Shown: positions 19,056-28,333, counted from the stretch's first letter. The stretch is DNA of 64,000 bases from Acidianus ambivalens (GCF_009729015.1 NZ_CP045482.1:430001-494000), one strand, 5' to 3'. Translations and numbers: made by a program. The notes: a model not told the origin generated them from the sequence alone.

Positions 19056-20180
19056 ATGGAGTACATAAGACTCGAAGGAATTATAGGACTAATCATAGTA
19101 ATAGGAATACTATTGGCAATAGTCGCTATGGGTTATCATTTTTCTTCAACCATACAAACTGGGCCAAGTAAGTTCAAAGTAATAAGTGCAGAGCTATTAT
19201 GCGTATGCAAGAATTATATTATTAAGGCTACGATAGAAGCTTCTGGTATTCCTGGAAATTGCCACGATAACTTGTATGAGGTCATACTTAATGGTACAAC
19301 ATATTATGCCTTTTATAAAGAAAGTAACGATGGCCAGGTTGTTTGGTACCATAATGGGACTCATACTTACGAAATATAATTATCAACTTCGAATACTACA
19401 TATTCTCCGCCAGCAAACTTGCCAAAAAGCACCTACGAGGCTACTTTTATTTCTCAACAAGGTAAATGTACTATTACCATAAGCTTTGGAGTTGCACCTA
19501 AACCACAGTTGAAAAATGTTCAAGCTGAAATACTTAATGTTAGTGGACTTTACGTTTTAACGACCGAAGTTAACGCAAGTATACCGGTTGGATATATCTA
19601 CTTCTATGAAGCAATACTAAACGGTACTACTTATTACATATTTTACCATCCTAAGGGCTATACATTATGTCCAGTTTACTATATCGATAAGTCTGGAGTT
19701 TACAACGTTTCTTTATACATTTATCCAAAGAACTTCACTGCACCAACCAACGTAACTCCTAACAGTTTTGAAATAAAGCCTGGTACTTATGAAGTGACAT
19801 TTGTAACCAGCATAGGTAATTACACTACAACTGCGGAAACAGTAACAACAACTTCTACTCCTCAATTCTCTGTAGAAAATACTGCAAAAGAAGGTGTAGT
19901 AAATGGATTAACGCAACTTAACTTCACGATAACTGCTACTACTCCTCTAGGAGGTCATATTTGTGTTTATGAGATTTGCATTAACGGTCATAATTATACT
20001 GTTTACTATAAGCCTAAAGTCTCTACTTCAGCGATAGGAGTATACGTTGAACAAGGTACTGGGACTTATTGCTTTTACATAAACGGAACAATATCTGCAG
20101 GGACTTACACTATAAGGTTCTATTACTGCTATGAAGGAGTTCACTACGTGTATTCTGAGGAAATAAATATAATAAGCTAA
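19056..20180 (+). pseudogene. Secreted repeat protein interrupted by one in-frame TAA
   Basis: One frame of 374 codons with a TAA at 19377-19379. It opens with a hydrophobic anchor (LEGIIGLIIVIGILLAIVAM), then three related beta-rich repeats of about 110 residues, each with a conserved LNGTTYY- or INGHNYT-like core and a closing GTYEVTF- or GTYTIRF-like strand. Many N-x-S/T sites suggest heavy glycosylation outside the cell. The second part could start at an internal TTG but would lack the anchor. The single stop interrupts the first repeat, so the protein is broken unless the stop is suppressed. Confidence 0.65.
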
Positions 20181-20191
20181 GAGATTTCTCT

Positions 20192-20755
20192 TTATTCTCC
20201 TAAATATATTTTTAATTGTATAAAAGTCACCATAATTGATATTATAAACGCAGACAAAACTTGATCAATAGTATGGGCTTTAATTTTAACTCTTGCTATA
20301 CCTACAATTATCGAAAACAAGTAAAAGAAAATGAACTTTATTCCCAGAATCATTATTAATGCTGTTGAAATTGCCGTGATTGTTGCTACGTGTATGCTTA
20401 TTTTATACTTGAGCGAGATGGATAATATTACTAATGTATTGACAATGTAAGCTATGCTGAGGTAAAAGAAGATAGGTGAGAAATTGAAATAATATAAGAA
20501 TACACTACCTATTATATAACCTAGTAGCACTAGAACGATTACTCTTCCTCTTTCTTCCCTCCTGCTTATAAATAAATCGGAAATCTTTCCTAGTTTCCGC
20601 ATAACTAGTGTTATCAAGAAAGGTAGAATTGAAAAGAAGAAAATTATATCTATAAAATCCAGTAGATTTCTACATCTTGCTAGAAATATAATGAGAAAGC
20701 CTAGGAATGTTGATATTGAAGGATGAAATATAATGGAAATTATTCTTTCCATCAT
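20192..20755 (-). CDS. PAP2-like membrane protein
   Basis: 187 residues, six hydrophobic segments. SRREERGRV, ISIHVATIT and ARVKIKAHTIDQV sit where lipid phosphatases of the PAP2 superfamily have their three motifs, including the two His residues, but the motifs are weak. A role in isoprenoid or lipid pyrophosphate turnover is possible. Its start overlaps the stop of the 20752-21279 gene (ATG/TGA), so the two are one operon. Confidence 0.5.
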   Translation of the reverse strand: MMERIISIIFHPSISTFLGFLIIFLARCRNLLDFIDIIFFFSILPFLITLVMRKLGKISDLFISRREERGRVIVLVLLGYIIGSVFLYYFNFSPIFFYLSIAYIVNTLVILSISLKYKISIHVATITAISTALIMILGIKFIFFYLFSIIVGIARVKIKAHTIDQVLSAFIISIMVTFIQLKIYLGE

Positions 20756-21279
20756 ATTAGCCCGCTGGTTAATATAATAAAACCTACTGTGTAAAGTAAG
20801 CCTACTGCCACATTCTTCATTATCCTCTTAGGAAATTTTACTGAAATTATACTGAAAGCAATTAAACTCCATATAAAGCCTAGAATACCGCCTATTAAAG
20901 CCCAGGTATAATCTCCGGTCATTATCCAAGAACTTACAGTAAATATGTCGACTTCTATCCCTTCAGCAGTTATTCCTAGTGCAGCAGTTAAAAATGCTCC
21001 TCTAGGTTCTGGATAATCTCTGAAAAAGAACAGCGTAGCCATTCCTATTAAGAGAAAACCTAAGGACATCCTTATTATGTACTCACTAGTATCCGTAATT
21101 AACACGGGGAGAAAAATGTAAGTTAAATAAATGAGAGAAAGTACTAAGAGCACTCCAGCTAAGGTTCCTAAATTCCCCATCTTCCTATTATTTGAAGATG
21201 CAATATAAGAAAAAAGAGACATTTCAAAGCCTTCAAAACTGCAAGGTAGGAAAGAAGCTAAAAAAGCTACCTCGTCCAT
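20752..21279 (-). CDS. Membrane protein with two E-G-x-E motifs
   Basis: 175 residues, about five membrane segments. SFEGFEMSLF in the first segment and TAEGIEVDIF in the middle place ExxE motifs in membrane helices, like iron permease FTR1 (REGxE) or GDT1-type cation transporters. A metal-ion transporter is therefore a reasonable guess. It is 2 bases downstream of the phosphoesterase relic and overlaps the PAP2-like gene. Confidence 0.5.
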   Translation of the reverse strand: MDEVAFLASFLPCSFEGFEMSLFSYIASSNNRKMGNLGTLAGVLLVLSLIYLTYIFLPVLITDTSEYIIRMSLGFLLIGMATLFFFRDYPEPRGAFLTAALGITAEGIEVDIFTVSSWIMTGDYTWALIGGILGFIWSLIAFSIISVKFPKRIMKNVAVGLLYTVGFIILTSGLI

Positions 21280-21281
21280 TT

Positions 21282-22089
21282 TTACCTCCTTAGCACATTC
21301 TTATATCTCTTTAACGCTAGCACAGAAGATATTAGGAAACCTATTAGAGACGAGTAGACGAAATAGTCAGTAACAAAGCTATATATACTATTGGTTGAAT
21401 AAACGTAACCTGAAATTCCAAGACTCACTAGCAGGGAAAGCAAAGCGTAGAGCGTAAGATTTCTTTTCTTAAATGATGCGAAAAATAATGCAAAGCCTAT
21501 TAAATCCAACGGTAGGAGGATTTGAATTGCTGGTTCTGGATAAACCGACGCATAGCCAGGCAGAGGATGAACTACAGCAATGTAACCGTAATACACAGGA
21601 TATTGTAAAGGTATAGGATAAGTCCAGTTATTTGGGCAAAGTATTATGGGGGGTCTATCTCTCGAGAAATTGAAGGCACATAATAGCCCTTGAACGTCAC
21701 TATTTTCTACGCATTTTGTTAACCAGGGTAAATGCCAATTATAATCAATAAATCCTAACAAGGTATATCCGCTCAGTGTATAATTATCTATCCACGCCTC
21801 TTTTACATAGGGCGAAATAATCAAAAGAGGAATCCTTTGGCCAAGTCCATAGTGGTTTATTGCTGGAGGAACTATTTGGTCAAAATATCCTCCGCCTTCA
21901 TCAAATGTTATGAAAATGACGGTAGAGTTCCACTCCGGGCTTCTCATTACCTCATTAATTATCTGAGAAATTTCTACAGCCCCAACAGTTACGTTATAAG
22001 GAGGATGCATATCGTATCTATCGTCATATCCGTTGATTAGCATAACCCAACTAACTGCAGGTAATGAATTATTTTGCAAATATTCTTGA
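21282..22089 (-). pseudogene. C-terminal part of a phosphoesterase (AcpA/phospholipase C family)
   Basis: The frame contains SLPAVSWVMLINGYDDRYDM, then VIFITFDEGGGYFDQIVPP, the metal-site motif of the phosphoesterase family, and IPLLIISPYVK, and ends with two or three membrane segments. The N-terminal half, with its first metal ligands, is missing. Immediately upstream the sequence switches to an NADH dehydrogenase relic, so a deletion fused the two. A shorter product could still be made from an internal start but would lack half of the active site. Confidence 0.7.
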
Positions 22090-22418
22090 AATGCGGTAAG
22101 AAAGCGTCCTCTATGTTTTCGAACTTTGTTGCACCCTCAATAAGTTTCTGCGAATAACCTAAGGATATAATTAACTTATCATACGCTATTTCTCCTGCAG
22201 TAGTTATTACTACTTTCTTCCTAAAATCAATTGACTTAACAGTAGCTTTGAGAACTTTAGGATATGGAATTTTTGCAATGCCAGGATCGCCAGTTTTTTA
22301 CCACGTCAATGAGCTTGTGAGTTAATACGAAGTAATCTTTATTATCTATCATTATAGAATCGTGAGTTTTTAATGCAGATAATCCTGCAAATCCTCCACC
22401 TAAAATCACAATCTTCAT
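22090..22418 (-). pseudogene. N-terminal part of a type II NADH dehydrogenase, frameshifted
   Basis: ATG 22418 starts KIVILGGGFAGLSALK, the FAD-binding GxGxxG of NDH-2/sulfide:quinone reductase-type enzymes, then THKLIDVVK, where an A6 run near 22297 shifts the frame; it goes on as TGDPGIAKIPYPKVLKATVK and DKLIISLGYSQ. The rest of the enzyme is lost at the junction with the phosphoesterase piece near 22090. Confidence 0.65.
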
Positions 22419-22527
22419 ATGTTTATATTACATTTGAAGTTTTTAAGTTGATATTCTCAAATATATATCTCTCGTTAAAGTTTGAAAAACTAGAAAGGAA
22501 TAAATACCTTCATCCTATTTTTACTTT

Positions 22528-22890
22528 ATGCAAGAATTTACGGCTAATTTGTATTCTAGAGCAAAAAATTTTCTAGAGGCTGCGGTTTATAACATGAAAG
22601 GAGGATATTATGACATCTCCGCAATATTATTTTCTAGGGCAGTGTATTTAGTTCTAGTTGCCAAGCTTCTAGATTCCGGAGTAGAAATTCCATGGTATCT
22701 GGATTTTGCTGGATTATTTAGGCTTTTGAAAAAGAAACTGAAAATAGATGTCGAGAGTGAATTTTCGGAATTACTTGACGCAATTAGGATTCACGACTGT
22801 TATTCTACTCCAATTGAGATTAACGAAGATGAAATTAAAGAGTTAAATGAGAAAGTTAAAGATCTCTTCGTAAAACTTAATGTAACTTAA
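22528..22890 (+). CDS. HEPN-like helical protein
   Basis: 120 residues, all helical. NLYSRAKNFLEAAVYNMKGG and YYDISAILFSRAVYLVLVAK resemble the two-helix core of HEPN proteins that lack the RxxxxH RNase motif. No nucleotidyltransferase gene is adjacent. The 3' end overlaps the convergent gene at 22877 by 14 bases. A toxin-antitoxin or regulatory role is only a guess. Confidence 0.55.
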   Translation: MQEFTANLYSRAKNFLEAAVYNMKGGYYDISAILFSRAVYLVLVAKLLDSGVEIPWYLDFAGLFRLLKKKLKIDVESEFSELLDAIRIHDCYSTPIEINEDEIKELNEKVKDLFVKLNVT

Positions 22891-23467
22891 GGAACTTTAT
22901 GGCGTTTATATTATTAATTTCCTTATCCATTAAATAGCAAGTTATTCTGCCTTCCTTTGTAGTGTCAATAACTGGTGCAACAAGAAATACCTCAACATTA
23001 TATTTATCGGCAACGTTTAATGTATCTAAAATTACTGATGGGGTAGTTGGAGTAAATATTATTGCGTAACCTTCGTACTTCTTCATTTTTAGTAAATTCA
23101 TTTCTGGTTCCTTTTCATCTATTTTCCTTCCACCGTAGATCTCAACTACAGACTTTACCAGGTCTTTTCCTGCTATTATGACCGTCTTTTCCTTAGTGGT
23201 TTCTAATTCGTCTTTTATTTCCTTTACTTGTACCCTAGGTATTTTTGTTGGCATAGTGTAAGGATTTTTAACAATGAAATAATCCTTAGAATAAAGTAGT
23301 GACGTGGCAAAAGCGTAAGCAGGACTATCAACGTAAGTATAAACTTGATCAAAATCCTTAATGATGGAGAAATCAAAGGCTCTATACTCTTCTCCAGGCT
23401 TTATAATAACCTTTTTATCAAATTTTAGGGCAGGAAAATCTTTACCATAAGTTATCAAAACTTTCAT
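22877..23467 (-). CDS. Hypothetical protein beside the G-protein pair
   Basis: 196 residues with alternating strands and helices: MKVLITYGKDFPALKF at the start, KTVIIAGKDLVKSVVEIYGG in the middle and YAIIFTPTTPSVILDTLNVA late. This looks like a Rossmann-type alpha/beta fold, but I see no nucleotide motif I can name. It reads in the same direction as the G protein at 23500, 33 bases away, so the two are probably cotranscribed. Confidence 0.6.
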   Translation of the reverse strand: MKVLITYGKDFPALKFDKKVIIKPGEEYRAFDFSIIKDFDQVYTYVDSPAYAFATSLLYSKDYFIVKNPYTMPTKIPRVQVKEIKDELETTKEKTVIIAGKDLVKSVVEIYGGRKIDEKEPEMNLLKMKKYEGYAIIFTPTTPSVILDTLNVADKYNVEVFLVAPVIDTTKEGRITCYLMDKEINNINAIKFLKLH

Positions 23468-23499
23468 AATTAATCATCTTTTTTTAATCCTTAAAAATT

Positions 23500-24672
23500 T
23501 TAGAAGAATTCCGTTAGGTCGTAAATTTCCTTAATGGTTTGATTTATTGTATCTATAACGAAAAGTTCGTTAACTCCTATTCCTTCATTAAGGATTAAGT
23601 TACCGTACTTTTCACCTTTTATTGAATGTATAAACGAAGAGAATAGGATTTCTCCTTCTTGTAAAGGTCTCTCCAAGTGGATGTTAGTTATTGGATTTCT
23701 TATGTGCTCTTCTTCCTTAAATACGACTGAAGGCAAAGGATTCTCGGAGAAAGCAACTCCTACAAGTTCGCCCTTGTGAATCATTCTTGTTTCCTTAAGA
23801 GCAAATTCCACGCTTTTAACCTTATTAGGGAAGAATCTTTTCTTCCTCTGAGTATAAAGATATTGTTGAGAATTTTTCGGCATGGAAAGCGAAGTGTAAG
23901 CTCTCATTGTCGCTATGCTTCTGTTTACGTTTCTTATTACTCCGAATACGTTTTTGTCGTATATTCTTATTTCTTTTTGTATTGTCCATTTTATTGCGTT
24001 TTCTATGAATTTTACTATTTCTTCTTCTTTGTATAGGGCTGATGTTATTATTTTGTCTATTACGTTTATTTTGTGTTCTTTGAAGGTGGTGAGTATCATG
24101 TTTAGTTTGTCGATTGCTTTTTCTTTTAGTATGTCTTCTTTGTTTATGACTACGAATGTTGGTAGTTTGAAGGCTGAGATCATTTTTGCGTGGTTTTCTG
24201 CGTCTTTTTGTGTTGTTTTGTCGTCTGCGAAGTATATTACTGCGTCTGAGATTCTTAGTCCGTTTATTTGTTTGTCAAAGAGGTCGAATTGTCCTCCTAT
24301 GTCTTGTAGGGAGAAAGTGATGTAGCCTTTTGCGAAGCCGTCTTTGTATGGTGATTCTACGATTACTCTTTCGTATTTTTCTCCTGTGAATTTTAGGTAG
24401 GATATTGTTCTGAAGGGGAGGAATTTTCCTTGGTGGTATGCCATTATTTTTTGTGCTGTGTAGATTGTTCTTTCCTCTATCTTCTCTTGTGGTGATATGT
24501 AGAGGAGGAATTGGTAGTAGTCTTCTGGTTTTCCGTTTATTTCTGCGTCAAACTTGGCATTTTTTATTGCTTCTTCTTGGTGTTCTAGGAAGTAATTGTT
24601 CTTTAGTAGGAATTTTGCGAATGATGTTGTTTTACCGGTGTCTCCGTTGCCAAGCAATGAAATTAAATACAT
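23500..24672 (-). CDS. P-loop GTPase, EF-Tu-related; AC-only third codon positions over the G domain
   Basis: 390 residues. G1 is GNGDTGKTT (about 8-16), G3 is LQDIGGQFD, G4 is VVINKEDI and a G5-like TSALYK follows. The C-terminal third is beta-rich, like domain 2/3 of translational GTPases. From about 24,640 down to 23,885 nearly every codon ends in A or C, so the plus strand looks T/G-rich; outside this block codon use is ordinary. Divergent to another GTPase at 24765 with 92 bases between, and probably in an operon with the 196-residue gene downstream. Function unknown. Confidence 0.7.
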   Translation of the reverse strand: MYLISLLGNGDTGKTTSFAKFLLKNNYFLEHQEEAIKNAKFDAEINGKPEDYYQFLLYISPQEKIEERTIYTAQKIMAYHQGKFLPFRTISYLKFTGEKYERVIVESPYKDGFAKGYITFSLQDIGGQFDLFDKQINGLRISDAVIYFADDKTTQKDAENHAKMISAFKLPTFVVINKEDILKEKAIDKLNMILTTFKEHKINVIDKIITSALYKEEEIVKFIENAIKWTIQKEIRIYDKNVFGVIRNVNRSIATMRAYTSLSMPKNSQQYLYTQRKKRFFPNKVKSVEFALKETRMIHKGELVGVAFSENPLPSVVFKEEEHIRNPITNIHLERPLQEGEILFSSFIHSIKGEKYGNLILNEGIGVNELFVIDTINQTIKEIYDLTEFF

Positions 24673-24764
24673 AACGAATACTCCAATGTTTACCTTTTAT
24701 TACTTACTATCTTTTTACATCATTACAGAATACATTTATATTATTATATTCCATTCATTTTTTT

Positions 24765-26021
24765 ATGAAGAAGATTATCATCAACATTGAGGGAAGCGTT
24801 AACTCCGGTAAATCAACTCTCTTAGGGTATTTACTTTGGAAATATTCAACTAACAAGGACTACATAGCTCAAAAGACCAGATTATTCCAAATATATAATA
24901 AGCAGTATAAAGTCCCGGTGCAAGAATATTTGGCAAACCTCATACAAATAACCAGCGACGAAACAATTAGACAAATGACTTCCAAATCTCACGCAGTTAA
25001 TATAACCATAGGAGACCTCCAATTAATAGCTATAGATATAGGAGGTCATAATAGGTACACTTACCAGGCTCACCTTTCAACAGTTGAGAGCGATACAACG
25101 CTTTTCGCAATTCCGGTTGATGAAATAAAGGAGAAGGCTTACCTTAAGAATACAATGCTCACTCATTTAATTACTACTTACCTAGTTAGAAAAGCCTTTG
25201 GCAGAACGCCAGAATTCCACGTCATAATAACTAAGATAGACATGGAAAAGGATTATGATAAATACGTTAGTCAAGTTAAGAGCGACCTTGATAGGATAGG
25301 CAAAATCCTAGGAATGACTGACGCAAGGTTTTACTACTACACTTCTTCCATAATAGTTAAAGGAATAAATGATATTCAAGCTGAAGGTCAATACGAGGAA
25401 CTATTAAAGAACCTGGAAAGCACTGTTCAAACTAGAATAAACTCGTCAAAGACAGTCTTTCACGCTAGAGACGTAATGAATCCTACTGAGAATATTAAAG
25501 TTCTTGCAGGTAGGGTAATGTCTGGAAAAATACAGAAGAACGACGTGTTAAATACTCCTTACGGTGAGCAAAAAGTAATACAAATTGAGGAATTCGGGCA
25601 AAAGATTTACGCTGCAGATCCAACGTCTTATATTGCAATAAGGTTTGAAAGGGACAACTTCCCCTTAAACTTCAAGGGTGGAGAAGTTTTAGGCAATTTT
25701 GAATACTTTAGCAATGGCGAAATAACTCTCCTAGACCTTAGGGATACAATAAAGAGAATACAGGAGGAGTTTGAGTTAAAAGATGAGCAGTATTATAATC
25801 CTCCATCTAAAATACAGAAGGGAACTAAGTTTTACACTACGATTAACGGTTATAGGACTGCATTAAAGGTTGAAGACGTAATTTCCGAGGAAAGCAAGAA
25901 ATTAAGGCTGAAGGTAAAAATAGAGGATAGAGTTGATAAGATATCTGTCTTCGGAGAAATAAGGAACACCGGAATAACTTATGAAGAGAATAACAAAATC
26001 TGGGGAGCATTCATTTTATGA
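24765..26021 (+). CDS. Translation-factor-like GTPase
   Basis: 418 residues. G1 is GSVNSGKST (about 10-18), G3 is AIDIGGHNRY, with His as in EF-Tu/EF1A, and G4 is ITKIDMEKDY. After residue 220 there is a beta-barrel-like region (VLAGRVMSGKIQKNDVL) resembling domain 2 of EF1A/GTPBP1-type factors, then a third domain. It diverges from the other G protein. A role in ribosome rescue or regulated translation is plausible from the family only. Confidence 0.75.
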   Translation: MKKIIINIEGSVNSGKSTLLGYLLWKYSTNKDYIAQKTRLFQIYNKQYKVPVQEYLANLIQITSDETIRQMTSKSHAVNITIGDLQLIAIDIGGHNRYTYQAHLSTVESDTTLFAIPVDEIKEKAYLKNTMLTHLITTYLVRKAFGRTPEFHVIITKIDMEKDYDKYVSQVKSDLDRIGKILGMTDARFYYYTSSIIVKGINDIQAEGQYEELLKNLESTVQTRINSSKTVFHARDVMNPTENIKVLAGRVMSGKIQKNDVLNTPYGEQKVIQIEEFGQKIYAADPTSYIAIRFERDNFPLNFKGGEVLGNFEYFSNGEITLLDLRDTIKRIQEEFELKDEQYYNPPSKIQKGTKFYTTINGYRTALKVEDVISEESKKLRLKVKIEDRVDKISVFGEIRNTGITYEENNKIWGAFIL

Positions 26022-26235
26022 AGCTAAAAGTGGTTTCAACAAGCCTTAGAAGATACGGCTAAGGATACTTTCTCTACTGGCTAATGCTTCAGCTTTTTGG
26101 GCTCAAAAATCTGCAGAAAAAGCGTTAAAAGCTTTACTCATTAATTTTGGTAAGAAAATAACTCTTTTACGTAACTATTCGTTATTTTTAATAACTTCGT
26201 TTTGCTTACGATATGTTTATATTGTATTATCGAAG

Positions 26236-26440
26236 TCTATTGATGAGCTCCAAACTGATGACGAGCTCTGCTCACGAGGATGAAAGTGAAAAACGGATGG
26301 GAGGATAGTGGTGTTTCCTCGACTAGCCCCAAGGGTGACTGTGTATGATCCCTTGAGAGGGGTGACCGTGGCAGAATTAGAAGTAAGGATAAGTTACGTC
26401 ACGGATAAACACAATAAGAACTCATGATTTAGTGAAATTT
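26236..26440 (+). other. Structured insertion in the HEPN relic, unknown
   Basis: About 200 bases that do not belong to the HEPN frame. They contain an AT-rich box (ATATGTTTATATTG), TGATGA repeats, a likely hairpin (CCCCAAGGG pairing with CCCTTG plus GGGG, 26329-26361) and the dispersed hairpin repeat at 26361-26411. No protein is visible. It may be the remains of an IS right end or a non-coding RNA. Confidence 0.35.
26361..26411 (+). repeat. Dispersed hairpin repeat, copy 2
   Basis: GTGACCGTGGCAGAATTAGA then AGTAAGGATAAGTTACGTCA and CGGATAAACAC. Compared with the copy at 62091 two stem changes (G/A and C/T) keep the stem paired through a G-U pair, which hints at an RNA or DNA hairpin under selection. 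Confidence 0.6.
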
Positions 26441-26649
26441 GAATGAAATTCAAAGAGAATCTGGGATAAGAGGAGACGAAATTAGGCAGGATGTCGATAA
26501 GTTAACAGTTCATTATACTATTGCGAGATATCCAGATGCCGCAAATGCTGTACCAGCTAGGTTATATTCTAAGGAAGGCGCCGAATAAAAAGAGCGGAGA
26601 GGGTAATAGAGTGGGTAAAGCGTTATCTGCAATAAAAAGCCAAGAAGAG

Positions 26650-26939
26650 ATGCTCAGAAGGGTCAAGTTGTTTATAGAAGACGTAAAAAGGAAATCAATG
26701 TGAAAGAAGTTTATGTAGTAGGTTCCGGAGCCAGAGGAGATTATCTAGCTACAAGCGATATTGATTTAGTAATTATATCAGACGATTTTAAAGGTATGAG
26801 GTATATAGATAGAATGGAGAAGTTAAGTAAATATAGGAGGGCTAAAATAGATTATTTTACTTTTACCACTGAGGAGTGGGAAAATCCTCAGTCATTATAT
26901 ATTGAGGAAATGAAGAAAGAAGCAAAGAAATTGGACTGA
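26650..26939 (+). pseudogene. MNT nucleotidyltransferase relic with frameshift
   Basis: ATG 26650 reads LRRVKLFIEDVKRKS, then a one-base loss near 26698 moves the sense to VKEVYVVGSGARGDYLATSD and DIDLVIISDDF, the MNT motif (GSxARGD..TSDID). It ends at 26939. A GTG at 26700 opens the second frame but would drop the first helix. It partners the HEPN relic upstream. Confidence 0.65.
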
Positions 26940-27089
26940 CTTCTCCGAAATCTAGAAAGTTGAATACTCTCTTGATTTGTCAGTTTTTATCATTTGATCT
27001 GTACCATTTTAAATTAATTAGTTTGCATCACCTGCTGATATAGATATTTTAATTTTTGCTCTAAGATTCATATAAACTTTATTCTATAT

Positions 27090-27300
27090 CTACAATGTAT
27101 ATACAGTACCCCTTGTTATTTTACCTTCCTTCTTCAATTCTGACAAATTCTTTAGAATCGAAGCGCGTGGAATTTTTGTACATCTTTCCAGGTCTTCTAA
27201 AGTTAATAAACCCCTCTTTGCTAATACAAGGAGTATTTTTGTTTTTGCGACAGTTCTTTCATACGTTAAATAATGTAATTTAACGTTAATTAGCTTTACT
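27090..27300 (-). pseudogene. Winged-helix relic lacking a start codon
   Basis: An open frame ends at TAG (27090-27092) and reads YERTVAKTKILLVLAKRGLL then EDLERCTKIPRASILKNLSE and LKKEGKITRGTVYTL. This is a clear wHTH. No ATG, GTG or TTG occurs between the preceding stop and the domain, so it is probably a 5'-damaged gene. The rest of 26,940-27,500 holds nothing I can support. Confidence 0.45.
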
Positions 27301-27504
27301 AAATTAGTAAGTAACTTATCACGTACTAAAAGTTAGCTTTGTTGTTCCTTCCTGCAGGTTTACTAAAGTAGTAATACTCTTTCCCTTACCGTGAGAGTAA
27401 GCTCTTTTAAGTAAAAAAGCGGGATCAAGACAGAATTAAAAACTAATTAACTTGACCTAGATATATGATATTTTTGTATCAAAACATACAAAAATTATTC
27501 AGAA

Positions 27505-27789
27505 TTAGTAACATTCTTCTATTGAGGAAATTTCTCCTTTAATTAATTCAGTTGCACATTCTAACCCTCTCTGAGTCGGCTGATAAGTACTAGAACCTCT
27601 GGTAGGGTGTAACGTCAATAGCCCCCTTTTGATCAGTTCTTTAATGCACCTCCTTACATCTCCTCTTAAATGTCCTGGAAACCTCCTCAATACTGCTTCT
27701 AATGGGACGTGTGCAGATAATGAACCATTGGTAGCGTCGAAAACAGCTACTAATATTGCGTTAAGTGTCTCGATACTGCATTTAGCCAT
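27505..27789 (-). CDS. Winged-helix protein
   Basis: 94 residues. PGHLRGDVRRCIKELIKRGL and LTLHPTRGSSTYQPTQRGLE form a helix-turn-helix and wing; the N-terminal 40 residues are helical. It uses more GC-rich codons than its neighbours (for example CGT, GCC), which may mean transfer from a virus or plasmid. It diverges from the AbrB-like gene at 27852 and could regulate it. Confidence 0.65.
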   Translation of the reverse strand: MAKCSIETLNAILVAVFDATNGSLSAHVPLEAVLRRFPGHLRGDVRRCIKELIKRGLLTLHPTRGSSTYQPTQRGLECATELIKGEISSIEECY

Positions 27790-27851
27790 TTTCTGCCAGA
27801 ATCATTTTATTCATAACAAGATTTTTAAGTCTTTATCAGAAAATGATAACT

Positions 27852-28124
27852 ATGGAAAGTAAACAGGTAGAGAAGGAAGTAGTTTTCGTAAGCAAGGTTT
27901 CCGTAACTAAAAGTAAGAAAAACGGTAAGGAGTACGTTACTTATAGGATAACTATTCCTATGGAGAAGGCTAAGGAATTGGAGTTAAACGACGGGGATTA
28001 TCTTTTAATAAAGGCTAAAAAGGCTAAGTGGTACCACCTCTTAAATTGGGAGGAAATGAAGAACGTTTACAACATGTTGCCGGAGGAAATAAAGAAGGAA
28101 GTTAATGAGTTAAATCCTAAATAA
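27852..28124 (+). CDS. AbrB-like DNA-binding protein
   Basis: 90 residues from ATG 27852; an in-frame start at 27843 adds three residues. The core YVTYRITIPMEKAKELELND then GDYLLIKAKKA matches the AbrB/SpoVT beta-strand domain, here with a longer N-terminus. The C-terminus is helical. It lies near the provirus border on the chromosomal side. Confidence 0.65.
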   Translation: MESKQVEKEVVFVSKVSVTKSKKNGKEYVTYRITIPMEKAKELELNDGDYLLIKAKKAKWYHLLNWEEMKNVYNMLPEEIKKEVNELNPK

Positions 28125-28194
28125 GAATGAAAATAGAGTAAAAAAAGAAGAGATAAGCTTTTTGTTTAAGATTTTTCTTCACTAAACTGAGGAA

Positions 28195-28333
28195 TTAATT
28201 CAAAGTCTCATTTAGAATTTCCAATACTTTATCCAGTTTCTCATTAATCTCCTTCAACTCTGCATTTAGTACATCTCTCTAACAACTTAATTCTTTGCTC
28301 TTTTGTTAATTTGCTCACATCTAGTACAGCCAT
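28195..28333 (-). pseudogene. Small helical gene with a 2-nt loss in a GA repeat
   Basis: ATG 28333 reads MAVLDVSKLTKEQRIKLLER, then at a GAGAGA run near 28273 the sense shifts to DVLNAELKEINEKLDKVLEI and LNETLN, ending TAA at 28195-28197. The span is one more than a multiple of three, as expected for a lost GA. The corrected product would be a short amphipathic helix protein of about 46 residues. Function unknown. Confidence 0.45.

Larger units (their letters stand above)
26022..26590 (+). pseudogene. HEPN-domain relic, frameshifted and interrupted
   Basis: Fragments in order: LEDTAKDTFSTG, stop, then after a T5 run FWAQKSAEKALKALLINFGK, about 200 bases of foreign sequence (26236-26440), then GIRGDEIRQDVDKLTVHYTI and ARYPDAANAVPARLYSKEGAE followed by stops. 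The FWAQKSAEKALKALLI and RYPDA motifs identify HEPN. It is followed by an MNT relic. Confidence 0.6.

Noticed and set aside
23776..24674. Several plus-strand frames opposite the G protein
   Set aside because: They arise from the A/C third-position bias, which removes stops on the complement; the products are low-complexity.
26250..26290. C/D box sRNA from TGATGA repeats
   Set aside because: No D box at a suitable distance after the second TGATGA.
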